Assembly: GCF_020531985.1 (NCBI RefSeq)
Contig: NZ_JAJAVQ010000001.1
Span: forward strand, 124,001-188,000
DNA length: 64,000 nucleotides
Reading direction: 5' to 3'
Source of the DNA: Rheinheimera aquimaris
GTDB taxonomy: Bacteria > Pseudomonadota > Gammaproteobacteria > Enterobacterales > Alteromonadaceae
Positions 10,924 through 20,763 of the stretch are shown here, one piece after another. The notes under the pieces are model-generated. The model made no database searches, was not told the origin of the DNA, and was given only the letters and a program-made list of their open reading frames with translations. Every line of letters starts with the position of its first letter. Within the stretch, counting starts at the first letter, position 1. A program made the translations under genes and the position numbers.

Positions 10924-12336
10924 GTGCGGATATTGTTTATATGCAGTGAATATGAAGGGCTGATCAAAACCGGCGGCCTGGCCGATGCATGCCGAGGGCT
11001 GGTGCAAAGCCTGATTGCCGAAGGCCACGAGGTAACGGTTGCGTTACCGCGTTACGCCAGCCTGTACAAACAGCATACCGACAGTTGGCAATCGGTATAT
11101 TTTACACTGGGCGGTCGGCCGTTCGGCTGCGCTGTCAGGCACTTTAAGCACTATGGCGCTGATATTGCGCTGGTTGAGCATGATGATTTTTTTCGCCGCG
11201 AAAGGCCGTACGATGATGGTGAGCATGGTTACAGTGACAACCCGCTACGGTTTGCGTTTTTTTGCAAAGCTGTGTTGGAATGGACGCTGCAAACCGGGCA
11301 GCAGTTTGATCTTGTTCATGGCCATGACTGGCAAAGCGCAGCCACGGCCTGCTACCTGAAAACCCATTATGCAGACACCGCACTTGGTACCTTGCCTTTT
11401 GTGTTTAGTATTCACAATGGCGCCTATCAGGAGCGCTGTGCACCTCACTGGCGTCAGGAGCTTGATATAGAGCCTCAGCGCCACGACGAGCTGAATTTTC
11501 TGGCACTGGCCCTAACTTACGCCGACAAGCTCAACACGGTAAGTGCAGGCTACCGCGATGAATTAATACAGGAGCCGCAAGCTGCCGGCCTTGCTGCTTT
11601 ATATCAGCAGCGTATCGCGGATTTCTCAGGCATTTTAAACGGTTGTGACTACGATATCTGGCATCCGGGCCACGACAGGTATCTGGCTCAGCATTTTGAT
11701 ATTGGCGCCATGCAAGGTAAACAGCAGTGTAAGCTGGCGATGTTAGAACATTTTCACCTTGCGCCAACCAAAGCGCCGTTGTTTGTCGCTGTAAGCCGGC
11801 TGACCGGGCAAAAAGGCTATGATTATCTGATCCCGGCGCTGCGAGCCTGGCTGGCAATGGCAGATGCGCGCGTTATTATTATGGGCACCGGCGAGGCAAA
11901 GTACTGCCTGGCACTTGAAGCCCTGCAGTGGGATTTTCCGGCTAAGTTTCGTTTTGTGCACGGGTTTAGCGATGCGATGGCTCATCAGTTAGAAGCTGCC
12001 GGCGATTTTTTTCTGATGCCTTCTTTATTTGAACCCTGCGGCCTTAACCAATTGTATAGCCTGCGCTATGGCAGTGTGCCGGTGGTACGTTTAACCGGAG
12101 GCCTGAAAGACACTGTTAAACCCTGGCCGGGCAGGGGCGCAACGGGTATAGGTTTTGTCGATGCAGATGTGGAGTCAACGTTGGCCGCATTGCAACAGGC
12201 ACAGCAGCTTTTTAGTAAAGCTGAAAGCTACCGCCGGGTACAGCAAAATGGCATGCTGCAAAACTTCAGCTGGCCAAGCTCGGCCAAGCAATATGTAGCA
12301 CTGTATCAGCAGGCACTGTGGGCCAGGGCGCATTAA
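10924..12336 (+). CDS. glgA: Glycogen synthase (ADP-glucose)
   Basis: A 470-residue GT5 glycosyltransferase that extends alpha-1,4-glucan chains from ADP-glucose. The GTG start at 10924 gives MRILFICSEYEGLIKTGGLAD, containing the KTGGLAD ADP-glucose-binding motif near residues 15-21. Downstream are HGHDWQSA, the SRLTGQKGYD domain-2 motif and EPCGLNQLYSLRYGSVPVVR, the conserved catalytic region. It is translated just after glgC. The branching enzyme (glgB) and debranching enzyme (glgX) are not in this window; glgP and pgm occur 36-40 kb away. Confidence 0.96.
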   Translation: MRILFICSEYEGLIKTGGLADACRGLVQSLIAEGHEVTVALPRYASLYKQHTDSWQSVYFTLGGRPFGCAVRHFKHYGADIALVEHDDFFRRERPYDDGEHGYSDNPLRFAFFCKAVLEWTLQTGQQFDLVHGHDWQSAATACYLKTHYADTALGTLPFVFSIHNGAYQERCAPHWRQELDIEPQRHDELNFLALALTYADKLNTVSAGYRDELIQEPQAAGLAALYQQRIADFSGILNGCDYDIWHPGHDRYLAQHFDIGAMQGKQQCKLAMLEHFHLAPTKAPLFVAVSRLTGQKGYDYLIPALRAWLAMADARVIIMGTGEAKYCLALEALQWDFPAKFRFVHGFSDAMAHQLEAAGDFFLMPSLFEPCGLNQLYSLRYGSVPVVRLTGGLKDTVKPWPGRGATGIGFVDADVESTLAALQQAQQLFSKAESYRRVQQNGMLQNFSWPSSAKQYVALYQQALWARAH

Positions 12337-12450
12337 ATTTCAACAAACTGTTTGAAAGGCCATCAGACAGGCATCACCTTGCCATAATCTGATGTAAAGG
12401 TTACTGTTAATTTGCTAGGCTGCGCGCAGCTACCACCATTGGGGTTTTTT

Positions 12451-13008
12451 ATGGATGCATTGACATTACTCACCAGCCGTTATTCTTCAGCCCGTTTAAC
12501 TGAGCCTGCGCCGGCAGGTGAGGTGCTGGACAATATTAAGCGTGCCGCGCTGCAAGTGCCGGATCATGGCGGTTTACGTCCGTGGCGTTTTATCATCGCT
12601 GAAGGCCGCCAGGCGCTTAGCCGGTTGGGCGATATTTTTGCTGAAGCGGCGGTAGAAGACGACCCTGCCATCAGTAATGACATGCTGGAGCGCGCCCGTC
12701 AGCTACCACTGCGCGCACCTATGGTCATTGTCTGTATTGCTAAAGCCGTCGAAAGTAGCAAAATCCCGTTAACAGAGCAGCAACATTCGGCTGCCTGTGC
12801 AGTCATGGCCATGCAGCAAGCTGCATTCGCACAGGGTTTTGGCGGCATCTGGCGCACTGGCACTTATGCCCAGCTGGATTTTGTAAAACAGGAACTCGGC
12901 CTGGCTGAAGATGACGAAATCGTTGGTTTTTTATATCTTGGCATGCCAAACGGCGAACCACCACGGCGCAACGCGCCGGATCCTGCGGACTTCTTCACCA
13001 ACCTCTGA
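12451..13008 (+). CDS. Nitroreductase family protein, YdjA-like
   Basis: A 185-residue FMN-dependent nitroreductase of the minimal YdjA type. I start at the ATG 12451 (MDALTLLTSRYSSARL), which matches the family N-terminus; the TTG at 12412 is too far upstream. Seen are the RYSSARL FMN-phosphate-binding start, DHGGLRPWRF in place of a longer domain, and the C-terminal GFGGIWRTG and YLGMPNGEPP segments. The physiological substrate is unknown. E. coli ydjA lies beside sppA-ansA, so this is probably the same gene moved by a few kilobases. Confidence 0.9.
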   Translation: MDALTLLTSRYSSARLTEPAPAGEVLDNIKRAALQVPDHGGLRPWRFIIAEGRQALSRLGDIFAEAAVEDDPAISNDMLERARQLPLRAPMVIVCIAKAVESSKIPLTEQQHSAACAVMAMQQAAFAQGFGGIWRTGTYAQLDFVKQELGLAEDDEIVGFLYLGMPNGEPPRRNAPDPADFFTNL

Positions 13009-13049
13009 GTTCATTCAGGGGGTTGTTTATACCGAAGTCTGATGTCCAA

Positions 13050-13081
13050 AAGCCGGGTGCACACCAAGCCCGGCTTTTTTG
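13050..13081 (+). terminator. Intrinsic terminator after the nitroreductase gene
   Basis: An 8-bp GC-rich stem, AAGCCGGG / CCCGGCTT, with an 11-base loop, followed by TTTTTT. It lies 41 bases after the YdjA-like stop and also faces the convergent solute-binding-protein gene that ends at 13142. Confidence 0.8.
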
Positions 13082-13141
13082 TTTGCCCCGTCGCAATAAC
13101 CGCGCGTATAGAATACGGTGTTTCTCTATCCACTTTCTGGC

Positions 13142-13963
13142 TTAGTCTGGATAGCTCAGATACTCCAGGTAACGCAATTTATTCAGCGTTTGCGGCAGCG
13201 TCTGCCAAAGCTGCTCAGACAACTGTCGGTGCTGGTGGTAAAAAGCTTTGCTTAGCATCAGATAACCAAAGCTCTGGTGCAGTGGCGGATACAGCAGTTG
13301 TAGAGGTAGTAAGTTCAGGTGGCGCTCGCGGGCATCGACACCGTTGAGCTGGCACAATACGGTGGTCGCATCGACCCGGCCGTTAATAACAAGATCCAGC
13401 GCATTATCGGGTGACTGCGCACCGATCAGTAGAGTATTTTCCGGAAACGGAATGGGTTTATAGCCTAAAGGCCGTGACACGGTCAATTGCTGTTGTGCCG
13501 CTATTTTGTGCTCAATGGGGTTGTCAAACCTGTGCGCCAGGCACAAGCCTAACTGATTAATAGCAAGGCTTGGATCAGCGCTGCCATCGCTGCGTTTGGG
13601 ATATTCGGTATAGTGTGCCCGGTCTTTGTCATAAGCTGCTACCAGGGCATCTACGCTATTGTCTTCAAGCTGCTGCAGACAGCGCAACCAGGGCATACGT
13701 GTAAGCTTTATTGTAATGCCGACTTGCTCTGCCGCTATCTTTAAATGCTCGATGGTTGCCCCCGGGCGGTCGGGAATATCGCGGCTGTTTTCTGTGTAGT
13801 AGGGTAATAGCTGTTTGTCTTCATAGCAAAATGTCAGTACCGGTTGCGCTGCTATGGCCTCGGTGGCCGGTTTTAGCACATCTGCGCCAAGCGGATGGCA
13901 AATGGCTAAAACCAGCACTGCCGATAAGTGAAGACTGAGGGGTTTAACATTAAAACACTGCAT
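13142..13963 (-). CDS. Periplasmic solute-binding protein (SBP family 3-like)
   Basis: A 273-residue protein with an N-terminal signal sequence (hydrophobic core LHLSAVLVLAICHP, residues about 11-24). The mature part resembles the small family 3 binding-protein fold found in Alteromonadales: LTFCYEDKQLLPYYT as opening strand, GATIEHLKIAAEQVGITIKL next, and a hinge region with SPDNALDLVINGRVDA. No transporter permease or ATPase is adjacent, so it may be a sensor-type or orphan binding protein. It starts 3 bp after the ggt stop, so the two genes form one transcription unit; a link to gamma-glutamyl peptides or amino acids is possible but inferred. Confidence 0.75.
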   Translation of the reverse strand: MQCFNVKPLSLHLSAVLVLAICHPLGADVLKPATEAIAAQPVLTFCYEDKQLLPYYTENSRDIPDRPGATIEHLKIAAEQVGITIKLTRMPWLRCLQQLEDNSVDALVAAYDKDRAHYTEYPKRSDGSADPSLAINQLGLCLAHRFDNPIEHKIAAQQQLTVSRPLGYKPIPFPENTLLIGAQSPDNALDLVINGRVDATTVLCQLNGVDARERHLNLLPLQLLYPPLHQSFGYLMLSKAFYHQHRQLSEQLWQTLPQTLNKLRYLEYLSYPD

Positions 13964-13966
13964 AGG

Positions 13967-15634
13967 TTAATAACTGAATACCTTAGCTACACCACGTGAG
14001 CGCGGATCGGCGGCAGCTTCCACTTTGCCATGGGTACGTTTTATTACCTGAATATCGCCCAAATTCCAGCTTTGGGTTACCAGGTTATAACCGCGTTCTT
14101 TTAATTGTCTTTGCACTTCATCTGACAGGGGGGCGTAGGGCTCCATCGTAATTTGATTTTCAGGCAGTAACTGATGATGAAAACGGGGGGCGGCCACAGC
14201 GTCAGCCAGGGGCAAGTTAAAATGATACAGGTTTGTCATGACCTGAAATATGCTGGTAAAAATAGTTGAGCCGCCCGGGGTGCCAATAACGAGCTCGACT
14301 TCGTTATTTTGAACCAGCAAACTCGGGGTCATTGATGACAGCATGCGTTTACCCGGTGCGATAGCGTTAGCGGCGTTGCCGACAACACCAAAGGCATTGG
14401 GGACACCAGCCTTGGCAGAGAAGTCGTCCATTTCATTATTCAGTAAAAAGCCAGCACCTTCGACCACGACACCGCTGCCAAAGTCCAGGTTTAGGGTATA
14501 GGTATTGGAGACGGCATTGCCGTGCTTGTCCAGTACGGAAAAATGCGTGGTGTGGTAGCCCTCTAGACCTGGATTAACGGCTGCTGTGGCTGAAATAGCG
14601 GCTGGGTTAATTTCGCTGGCCCGCTTATCCAGATAATCAGCTGCGAGCAGTTGCTGCTGCGGCACTGCAGTAAAATCAGGATCGCCCAGATAGTCGGCGC
14701 GATCGGCAAATACCCGCTTTTCAATTTCAGCCACCAGATGCACATACTGGCTGCTGTTTAATGTTACGTTTTTAAAATCGCCATTGCGGCGCTGCTTTAA
14801 TCCCAGCAGTTGGCTAAGTGCTATACCACCTGAGCTGGGCGGCGCTGTGGTAATAAGCTGATATTGCTGCCAGTTGGTAATGACCGGTTCTCGCCAGCCT
14901 GCTTTATATGCGGCTAAATCGGCTTTGGTAATGAGGCCGCCGCCGCGCTGCATCTGGGCTATCAGTAAATCTGCGGTTTCGCCCTGATAAAAATCTGCCG
15001 GGCCCTTTTCGGCAATGCGGCTTAACGTGGCGGCAAGCTCAGGCTGTTTAAACGTTTGGCCGCTTTGCATAGCAGAGAAATACTTGCCAAAGTTGGTTTT
15101 GCCTTCCAGTTGTTGTAATAAGTCGGCCCGATACTGATACTGGTTTTCAGCGACGGCAAAACCATTTTGCGCATAGTGAATCGCCGGGGCGACTAAGTCT
15201 GCCCAGGGCAGCTTGCCAAAGCGCTGATGTGCTTGCCACAAGCCCATGACAGTGCCAGGGACTCCACTGGCTTTATGACCGACTAAGCTAAGCTCGTCAA
15301 TGACCTGTTTATCTTCATCCAGATACATATCTCTGTGCGCGCTGCCGGGCGCAGTCTCGCGGTAATCCAGAAAGTAGGGCTTGCCATCAAACCAGATGGT
15401 CATAAAGCCACCGCCGCCTATGTTGCCGGCTTCCGGGTAGGTGACAGCCAATGTGAAGGCGGTGGCCACTGCCGCATCGACAGCATTGCCGCCACTGCGC
15501 ATTATCTGTTCAGCAACAGCTGCGCCATATTGGTCAGGAGATGCCACTGCACCGATACTATTCTCATTGCTTAAGGCACTGCAGCTAAGAGTTAGCAGCA
15601 ACAAGAGTGAGGCGTTGAATCTGCTGTAAAACAT
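13967..15634 (-). CDS. ggt: Gamma-glutamyltranspeptidase precursor
   Basis: A 555-residue secreted gamma-glutamyltransferase that cleaves glutathione and gamma-glutamyl compounds. The start at 15634 (MFYSRFNASLLLLLTL) is supported by GGAG six bases upstream and gives a clean signal peptide. The autoprocessing site, with the nucleophilic Thr of HTTHFSVLDKHGNAVS, falls around residue 360, separating large and small subunits. GGGGFMTIW, SSMTPSLL and the GTPGGSTIFTS oxyanion region are present. Co-transcription with a downstream periplasmic binding protein suggests scavenging of peptide or glutathione nitrogen in the periplasm. Confidence 0.95.
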   Translation of the reverse strand: MFYSRFNASLLLLLTLSCSALSNENSIGAVASPDQYGAAVAEQIMRSGGNAVDAAVATAFTLAVTYPEAGNIGGGGFMTIWFDGKPYFLDYRETAPGSAHRDMYLDEDKQVIDELSLVGHKASGVPGTVMGLWQAHQRFGKLPWADLVAPAIHYAQNGFAVAENQYQYRADLLQQLEGKTNFGKYFSAMQSGQTFKQPELAATLSRIAEKGPADFYQGETADLLIAQMQRGGGLITKADLAAYKAGWREPVITNWQQYQLITTAPPSSGGIALSQLLGLKQRRNGDFKNVTLNSSQYVHLVAEIEKRVFADRADYLGDPDFTAVPQQQLLAADYLDKRASEINPAAISATAAVNPGLEGYHTTHFSVLDKHGNAVSNTYTLNLDFGSGVVVEGAGFLLNNEMDDFSAKAGVPNAFGVVGNAANAIAPGKRMLSSMTPSLLVQNNEVELVIGTPGGSTIFTSIFQVMTNLYHFNLPLADAVAAPRFHHQLLPENQITMEPYAPLSDEVQRQLKERGYNLVTQSWNLGDIQVIKRTHGKVEAAADPRSRGVAKVFSY

Positions 15635-15806
15635 AGTGTACTCCGTTCTGAGCGAGCTATCAGTTCTACCTTGTAGCGGGCACAATTACAAGAAGTGACA
15701 AGGTTGAAAACGGCGGCTATGCTGAAATTGTTTTAAATAAGTATCTGTTCAAAAAAATAAATTCAGTTTTCAACTGGTATAAAAACAGCATTAGTAAGGA
15801 TAGATC

Positions 15807-17510
15807 ATGGGATTTTGGAAGACGGTGGGCGGTCGGTTACTCAGCATTCCCGTATTGGCGCTATTAGGCTTTTTAGTGTTAGCAGCGGTTGCGCTGAGTG
15901 CATTAAACCATAGCCTGATTGAAGGCAGACAAAACCGCGTTGTGGCGGTTATCGACAGTGCGCTGAGTGTAGTAAAACACTATCAGTCACTTGCACAAAG
16001 TGGAGCACTGACAGAAGAACAAGCTAAGCAGCAAGCGATGGCAGCGATTAAAGTCATCCGTTATGACGGCACTGAATATATCTGGATCAACGACACAGGG
16101 CGGCCAGTGCCCAGCATGATAATGCACCCAACCGTGCCAGCACTCGAAGGCACAGTATTGGACAAGCCCAGTTTTAACTATGCAACTTTGATGCGTAACC
16201 GTGATGGCAGCCAACAGCAAACTCTGGATAATGCTAATTTATTCGTCAGCATTGTCGATGTCATTAACCGCTATGGCAGTGGCTTTGTTGAATATCAATG
16301 GCCAAAGCCGGTGAAAGGTGGCGGGGTTACTGAAGAGCGCTATACCAAACTGTCATATGTGGCAAAAGATGAACGCTGGGGTTGGGTGCTGGGTTCAGGT
16401 ATTTATATCGACGACGTTAAAGCAGCATTCTGGCATGTGGCCCGCCAGGTCGGGGCCGTTGTACTACTGATCATTGCGCTGACCGTGGGCATATCGCTGT
16501 ATATACGGCGCTGGCTTTTGCAGGCGCTTGGTGGCGAGGTGGCCGATACCAAGGCTTTGGTACAGCAGGTAGCTGCAGGAGATTTCTCAGTACATTTTTC
16601 ACTGCAGCCAGGCGATAACAGCAGCTTGCTCGCTGCTTTGAGTAGTCTGGTGCTCCAATTAAGGGGCATTATTTCCCAGCAAACTGCCATGGCAGAGCAA
16701 CTGGCCGCGCAGTCAGAAGCGCTGGATGATACCAGTCAGCATACCCAGCAAATCCTGCAAAATGTGATGGATCAGACTGCTCAGGTGGCTACAGCCGTAA
16801 ATGAAATGACCGCGACCTGTGAAGATATGGCCCGTAGTGCGACAACCGCGGCAAAAGCTGCGCGTGACGCCGACCAGGAGGCACAAAATGGCGTTGCTGC
16901 GGTTAAGCAAACTATTACAGCAATAGATGCGCTGAAAGTTAAACTGGAGCAGGTATCTGATGTTATCGCTAAGCTGTCTAAGCGCAGCGAAGAGGTGGGT
17001 GCGGTAACCGATGTAATAGGTGCTATTGCTGAGCAGACAAACTTACTGGCACTGAATGCGGCCATTGAAGCAGCAAGGGCTGGCGAGCTGGGCCGTGGTT
17101 TTGCCGTGGTTGCCGACGAAGTGCGTACATTGGCCAGCCGTTCGCAGGCGTCGACACAGGATATTAATCAGCGCATACAGGGTATTCAGCAGGACTCTAC
17201 CAACGCTGTACAATCTATGGCGCAGAGTAAAACGGAAACTGAACAAACGATTAGCTGCTCGCAACAGGCTAATGAAGCGCTTGGCCGTATTAATGCCGCG
17301 GTCTCCAGCATTACGGATGTGAATGACCAACTGGCCAGTGCAACAGAAGAGCTGGCGGTGGTATCGGGCACGATAAACGAAAATATGGAAAACATCGCTG
17401 ACGCTGTGGAAAGTACCACTGCGAAATCCGGTGAGTTATCTGCTGCCAGCCAGCAGCTAAGGCAAATGGCCAGTGAAATGAAAAAGTCGCTCAGCGGTTT
17501 TAAAATTTAG
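15807..17510 (+). CDS. Methyl-accepting chemotaxis protein, single Cache sensor
   Basis: A 567-residue chemoreceptor. The order is TM1 (about residues 13-33), a periplasmic single Cache (sCache_2-like) sensor with [23 protein letters not shown] and [15 protein letters not shown]2 (about 212-232), a HAMP segment, and the methyl-accepting signalling domain. The highly conserved tip [19 protein letters not shown] lies near residue 415. sCache_2 receptors often sense small organic acids, but the ligand cannot be read from sequence. It is a single gene ended by a strong terminator; no other che gene is near. Confidence 0.94.
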   Translation: MGFWKTVGGRLLSIPVLALLGFLVLAAVALSALNHSLIEGRQNRVVAVIDSALSVVKHYQSLAQSGALTEEQAKQQAMAAIKVIRYDGTEYIWINDTGRPVPSMIMHPTVPALEGTVLDKPSFNYATLMRNRDGSQQQTLDNANLFVSIVDVINRYGSGFVEYQWPKPVKGGGVTEERYTKLSYVAKDERWGWVLGSGIYIDDVKAAFWHVARQVGAVVLLIIALTVGISLYIRRWLLQALGGEVADTKALVQQVAAGDFSVHFSLQPGDNSSLLAALSSLVLQLRGIISQQTAMAEQLAAQSEALDDTSQHTQQILQNVMDQTAQVATAVNEMTATCEDMARSATTAAKAARDADQEAQNGVAAVKQTITAIDALKVKLEQVSDVIAKLSKRSEEVGAVTDVIGAIAEQTNLLALNAAIEAARAGELGRGFAVVADEVRTLASRSQASTQDINQRIQGIQQDSTNAVQSMAQSKTETEQTISCSQQANEALGRINAAVSSITDVNDQLASATEELAVVSGTINENMENIADAVESTTAKSGELSAASQQLRQMASEMKKSLSGFKI

Positions 17511-17517
17511 CGCAAAA

Positions 17518-17550
17518 AAACAAAGCCCCGCAACAGCGGGGCTTTGTTTT
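17518..17550. terminator. Strong bidirectional terminator
   Basis: A 14-bp stem, AAACAAAGCCCCGC / GCGGGGCTTTGTTT, with a four-base AACA loop. It is flanked by A- and T-runs, so it can serve both the chemoreceptor gene (plus) and tRNA-Pro (minus). Confidence 0.9.
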
Positions 17551-17559
17551 GAGGAATAA

Positions 17560-17636
17560 TGGTCGGTACGAGAGGATTTGAACCTCCGACCCCTGACACC
17601 CCATGACAGTGCGCTACCAAGCTGCGCTACGTACCG
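17560..17636 (-). tRNA. tRNA-Pro (anticodon GGG)
   Basis: A 77-nt gene on the minus strand. The acceptor stem CGGTACG/CGTACCG, D-loop AGCTTGGTA, anticodon loop ATGGGGT (anticodon GGG) and T-loop GGTTCAAATCC are all present, and CCA is encoded. The sequence is close to E. coli proL. The anticodon stem has a T-T mismatch that I also recall in proL. Confidence 0.95.
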
Positions 17637-17647
17637 ATGTACGGCGT

Positions 17648-17675
17648 ATCATAATGATTCCCCGCCAGAAAGCAA
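17648..17675 (-). promoter_or_regulatory. Promoter of tRNA-Pro
   Basis: On the minus strand, TTGCTT (-35, 17670-17675) and TATGAT (-10, 17648-17653) are separated by 16 bp. A GC-rich ACGCCG discriminator, typical of stringently controlled stable RNA genes, lies between the -10 and the tRNA. Confidence 0.6.
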
Positions 17676-17820
17676 TGCTGTAATGGTTGACTGTCGCTAT
17701 TTTCACCAACCAGCGAGCTTTATACATCAGCAGGTTGAATGTGCACTATAGTTGCGGCCAGCTATCTTAATGCGCAGCCCCTTGTTAATATAGCCATCTT
17801 TACGTCCTTTCTGGTGTGCA

Positions 17821-18696
17821 GTGATGCTGTGGATCCCCTTTACCTTACTGGCTGCTTTCATGCAGGCTTGGCGCAATGCGTTTCAAAAGCAGCTGAGTAA
17901 AGATGTCAGCGTGGCTGGCGTAACACTTGCCCGTTTTATCTTTGCTTCACCTCTGGCCGCTTTCTATCTTTGGGCGTTATATGCCTGGCGGCCTGCAGCC
18001 ATGCCAGAGTTCAGCGGCACTTTTGCCGGTTTTATCATTGGTGCTTCACTGGCGCAGATACTGGCCACGGCATTAATGGTAAAACTATTTCAGCTAAAAA
18101 ATTATGCTATTGGCGCCGGCCTGGCAAAAAGCGAAGCGGTACTGGCAGCGATGCTCGGCGTGTTGTTTTTTGCAGAAAGCTTAACGCTATGGGGCTGGTT
18201 TGGCGTATTTCTCGGCGGCTGTGCAGTGTTTTTACTCAGTGGAGCACGCCTGCAACAGCTGTCGTTTCAGGTGTTATTGCTTGGGCTGGGTAGCGGTCTG
18301 GCCTTTGCGCTAACGTCGTTGTGGGTGCGCCAGGCCAGTCTGACATTAGGTTTGCCTTTTCCGCATGGTGCGGCCTGGGTGCTGTTACTGGTGATATTGC
18401 TGCAAACCCTGGTTCTGACGCTTTGGCTGGCGTTAAAAGACAGGGAGGTTCTGCTCGCATTATGGCGACACCGCAAATTAACGCTGGCAGTGAGTGTATG
18501 CAGCTGTGTGGGCTCTGTCGGCTGGTTCACAGCAATGAGTCTGGAATCTGTTGCACTGGTTAAAACACTCGGGCAGGTTGAAGTGTTGTTTATGCTACTT
18601 ATTTCAGCTTTTATTTTTAAAGAGAAACTTAAACAAACAGATCACCTGGGGCTGGCACTTATTGTTATTGCTGCTGTCATTGTAATATGGGCTTAA
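17821..18696 (+). CDS. EamA/DMT family transporter
   Basis: A 291-residue integral membrane protein with about ten hydrophobic helices in the two-repeat EamA arrangement. Repeat one covers WIPFTLLAAFMQAWRNAFQK to about 130, and repeat two runs from about 150 to the end (FKEKLKQTDHLGLALI...). These proteins export small metabolites; the substrate is not predictable. Starts at GTG 17821 or ATG 17824 cannot be separated, as no clear ribosome site is visible. It is about 70 bp upstream of the acyltransferase gene and a second, different EamA gene. Confidence 0.88.
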   Translation: MMLWIPFTLLAAFMQAWRNAFQKQLSKDVSVAGVTLARFIFASPLAAFYLWALYAWRPAAMPEFSGTFAGFIIGASLAQILATALMVKLFQLKNYAIGAGLAKSEAVLAAMLGVLFFAESLTLWGWFGVFLGGCAVFLLSGARLQQLSFQVLLLGLGSGLAFALTSLWVRQASLTLGLPFPHGAAWVLLLVILLQTLVLTLWLALKDREVLLALWRHRKLTLAVSVCSCVGSVGWFTAMSLESVALVKTLGQVEVLFMLLISAFIFKEKLKQTDHLGLALIVIAAVIVIWA

Positions 18697-18763
18697 ATGG
18701 GTTTGGCACTGGTGAAATTTCGCTAACCCAGTAAAATGAGCGCTCTTTTGGCTTACCAACATA

Positions 18764-19894
18764 GTGATTTACGTGTCAGAACAGGATCTATACGCCGATA
18801 TACGGCCCTACAACGATGCCGAAGTTGCACCTGCTATAGCCCGGCTAATAGCAGATGACGAGTTTATTCAGGCTATTTTGCATTACCGTTTTCCCCACCT
18901 GTCGGGGCCATTCGGCTGGTTGCTGTCACCGCTGGTCAAGTTTGCGTTAAAAAGACGCTGGGCAAAGCTGAATACCGTGCATGCGGTGCAAAAACAGGTT
19001 GCCGGTTTTATGGATCGGATGATAGACAACACAACTAACAAAGTGACAGTGTCTGGAATAGAGCAGCTACAGCAGGATAAAGCCTATTTATTTATTTCAA
19101 ACCACCGCGATATTGCGATGGACCCCGCATTGGTGAACTGGTGTCTGCATCACCATGGCTTTGACACAGTGCGCATTGCGATAGGCGATAACCTGCTACG
19201 TAAAGCCTGTGCCACTGAGCTGATGAAATTAAACAAAAGCTTTATCGTAAAAAGGGGGGCTAAAGGCCCGCGCGAGATGCTTAAAAACCTGTCTCAGCTA
19301 TCGGGTTACATTAAGCACTCACTTGAGCAAAAACATTCAATCTGGATCGCGCAAAAAGAAGGCCGGGCCAAAGACGGTAACGATGAAACAGATCCGGCTA
19401 TTCTGAAAATGTTTTATATGGAAGGCAAAAAACGCGGCGAAGAGTTTGCTAGCTACATGGCAGGCTTGAATATAGTGCCGGTCTGTTTGTCATACGAATA
19501 TGATCCCTGTGACGCCGATAAAGTTAAAGAACTGTGGCACAAGCAAACGCAAGGCGCGTATCAAAAAGCTGAGTTTGAAGACATAGACAGTATCATTAAA
19601 GGCATAGTCGGCATTAAAGGTCGGGTTCATGTCGGTTTTGGTAAGCCAATCAGCGAGGTTCTAGCCGAACCTGAACAGCTGGCTGCGCTTATAGATCAGC
19701 AAATCTGGCAACAGTACCGTCTGTTTCCCATCAATTATCTGGCTGCAGGCCAGGAACATACTTCTGTTAACGAACAGGTTGCTCAGCAGTGGCAAAACCG
19801 CTTGCAAGCGGTGCCAGTGGCAGCTGCGCCTATGTTAAGTGCGCTGTATGCTGCGCCTCTGGTGAAACAGCAACAGCTGGATGAAACACTTTGA
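18764..19894 (+). CDS. PlsC-type acyltransferase
   Basis: A 376-residue member of the glycerol-3-phosphate/1-acylglycerol-phosphate acyltransferase superfamily. The catalytic region is ISNHRDIAMDPALVN (around residue 112), where His and Asp are separated by five residues instead of the usual four. It is followed by FIVKRGAKGPREM and the QKEGRAKDG block, which corresponds to the second substrate-binding motif. No signal peptide or clear membrane helix is present, so a peripheral inner-membrane enzyme of phospholipid synthesis is likely. The start is GTG 18764, or GTG 18773 as alternative. Its stop overlaps the next gene (TTGA). Confidence 0.85.
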   Translation: MIYVSEQDLYADIRPYNDAEVAPAIARLIADDEFIQAILHYRFPHLSGPFGWLLSPLVKFALKRRWAKLNTVHAVQKQVAGFMDRMIDNTTNKVTVSGIEQLQQDKAYLFISNHRDIAMDPALVNWCLHHHGFDTVRIAIGDNLLRKACATELMKLNKSFIVKRGAKGPREMLKNLSQLSGYIKHSLEQKHSIWIAQKEGRAKDGNDETDPAILKMFYMEGKKRGEEFASYMAGLNIVPVCLSYEYDPCDADKVKELWHKQTQGAYQKAEFEDIDSIIKGIVGIKGRVHVGFGKPISEVLAEPEQLAALIDQQIWQQYRLFPINYLAAGQEHTSVNEQVAQQWQNRLQAVPVAAAPMLSALYAAPLVKQQQLDETL

Positions 19895-20763
19895 GCTATC
19901 TTGTCGGCGTAACACTGCTATGGGCGTTTTCATTTAGCCTGATTGGTGTGTACTTAGCCGGTCAGGTTGATCCCTACTTTGCGGTATTACTGCGTGTGGG
20001 GCTGGCGCTGTTGGTTTTCCTGCCATTTATGCGTCGTTTGCCCTGGCTACTGGCAGCTAAATTATCGGCATTAGGCGCCGTGCAACTGGGGCTGATGTAT
20101 CTGTTTTATTATCAGTCATTTTTGCTGCTTAGCGTGCCTGAAGTGCTCATTTTTACTATCTTTACACCGGTTTATATCACACTACTGTATGATGCCTTGC
20201 AACAGCGTTTTCGTTACCGGTTTTTACTGGCAGCTGTCGTTGCGGTGCTTGGCGCAGCTATTATGCGTTATCAGGGCCTGACACAGGGTTATTGGCTAGG
20301 TTTTATCATTGTGCAGTGCGCTAATCTGTGTTTCGCACTAGGGCAAGTGGGCTATAAAATATTACTGGAGAAACAGCCATTAGTGATTGCCCAACACCAG
20401 CTATTCGCCTGGTTCTATGCAGGGGCTCTGGCTGTTGCTTTGCCGGCCTGGCTGATACTCGGCGGTACGCAATACCCGGATAGCGCGACACAATGGTCAG
20501 TTTTGCTTTGGCTTGGGTTGGTAGCGTCGGGTGGTGGCTATTTTTGGTGGAACAAAGGCGCTACCAGGGTAAGCAGTGGTACTCTGGCGGTGATGAATAA
20601 TATGCTGATCCCAGCAGGCTTACTGGTCAATATTCTGCTTTGGAACCGCGAAGAGAATGTTATGACATTGCTGGCTGGCTCATTACTACTGATTTTTTCT
20701 TGTTTGCTGTGTAAGCCTGGCAGTATAGCAATAACCGGAGAGGCAGATGGCCAGACAAATTAG
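19891..20763 (+). CDS. EamA/DMT family transporter (second copy type)
   Basis: A 290-residue, ten-helix EamA permease starting at TTG 19891, which overlaps the acyltransferase stop by four bases and indicates translational coupling. It is YedA/CarS-like: the first helix is LVGVTLLWAFSFSLIGVYL, and the conserved SVPEVLIFTIFTPVYITLL and GGGYFWWNKGATRVSSGTLAVMNN segments are clear. It shares only the fold with the EamA protein at 17821, so this is not a recent tandem duplication. The substrate is unknown. Confidence 0.88.
   Translation: MSYLVGVTLLWAFSFSLIGVYLAGQVDPYFAVLLRVGLALLVFLPFMRRLPWLLAAKLSALGAVQLGLMYLFYYQSFLLLSVPEVLIFTIFTPVYITLLYDALQQRFRYRFLLAAVVAVLGAAIMRYQGLTQGYWLGFIIVQCANLCFALGQVGYKILLEKQPLVIAQHQLFAWFYAGALAVALPAWLILGGTQYPDSATQWSVLLWLGLVASGGGYFWWNKGATRVSSGTLAVMNNMLIPAGLLVNILLWNREENVMTLLAGSLLLIFSCLLCKPGSIAITGEADGQTN

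Noticed and set aside
13042..13347. 101-codon plus-strand ORF
   Set aside because: It overlaps the terminator and the 3' end of the minus-strand binding-protein gene, whose frame carries the real protein signal.
17645..17662. Possible Fur box (TATCATAATGATTC)
   Set aside because: It coincides with the -10 region of the tRNA-Pro promoter and has too few matches to the 19-bp consensus.
17821..20763. The two EamA genes as a recent tandem duplication
   Set aside because: The proteins share only the helix layout, with little sequence identity, and an unrelated acyltransferase gene lies between them.
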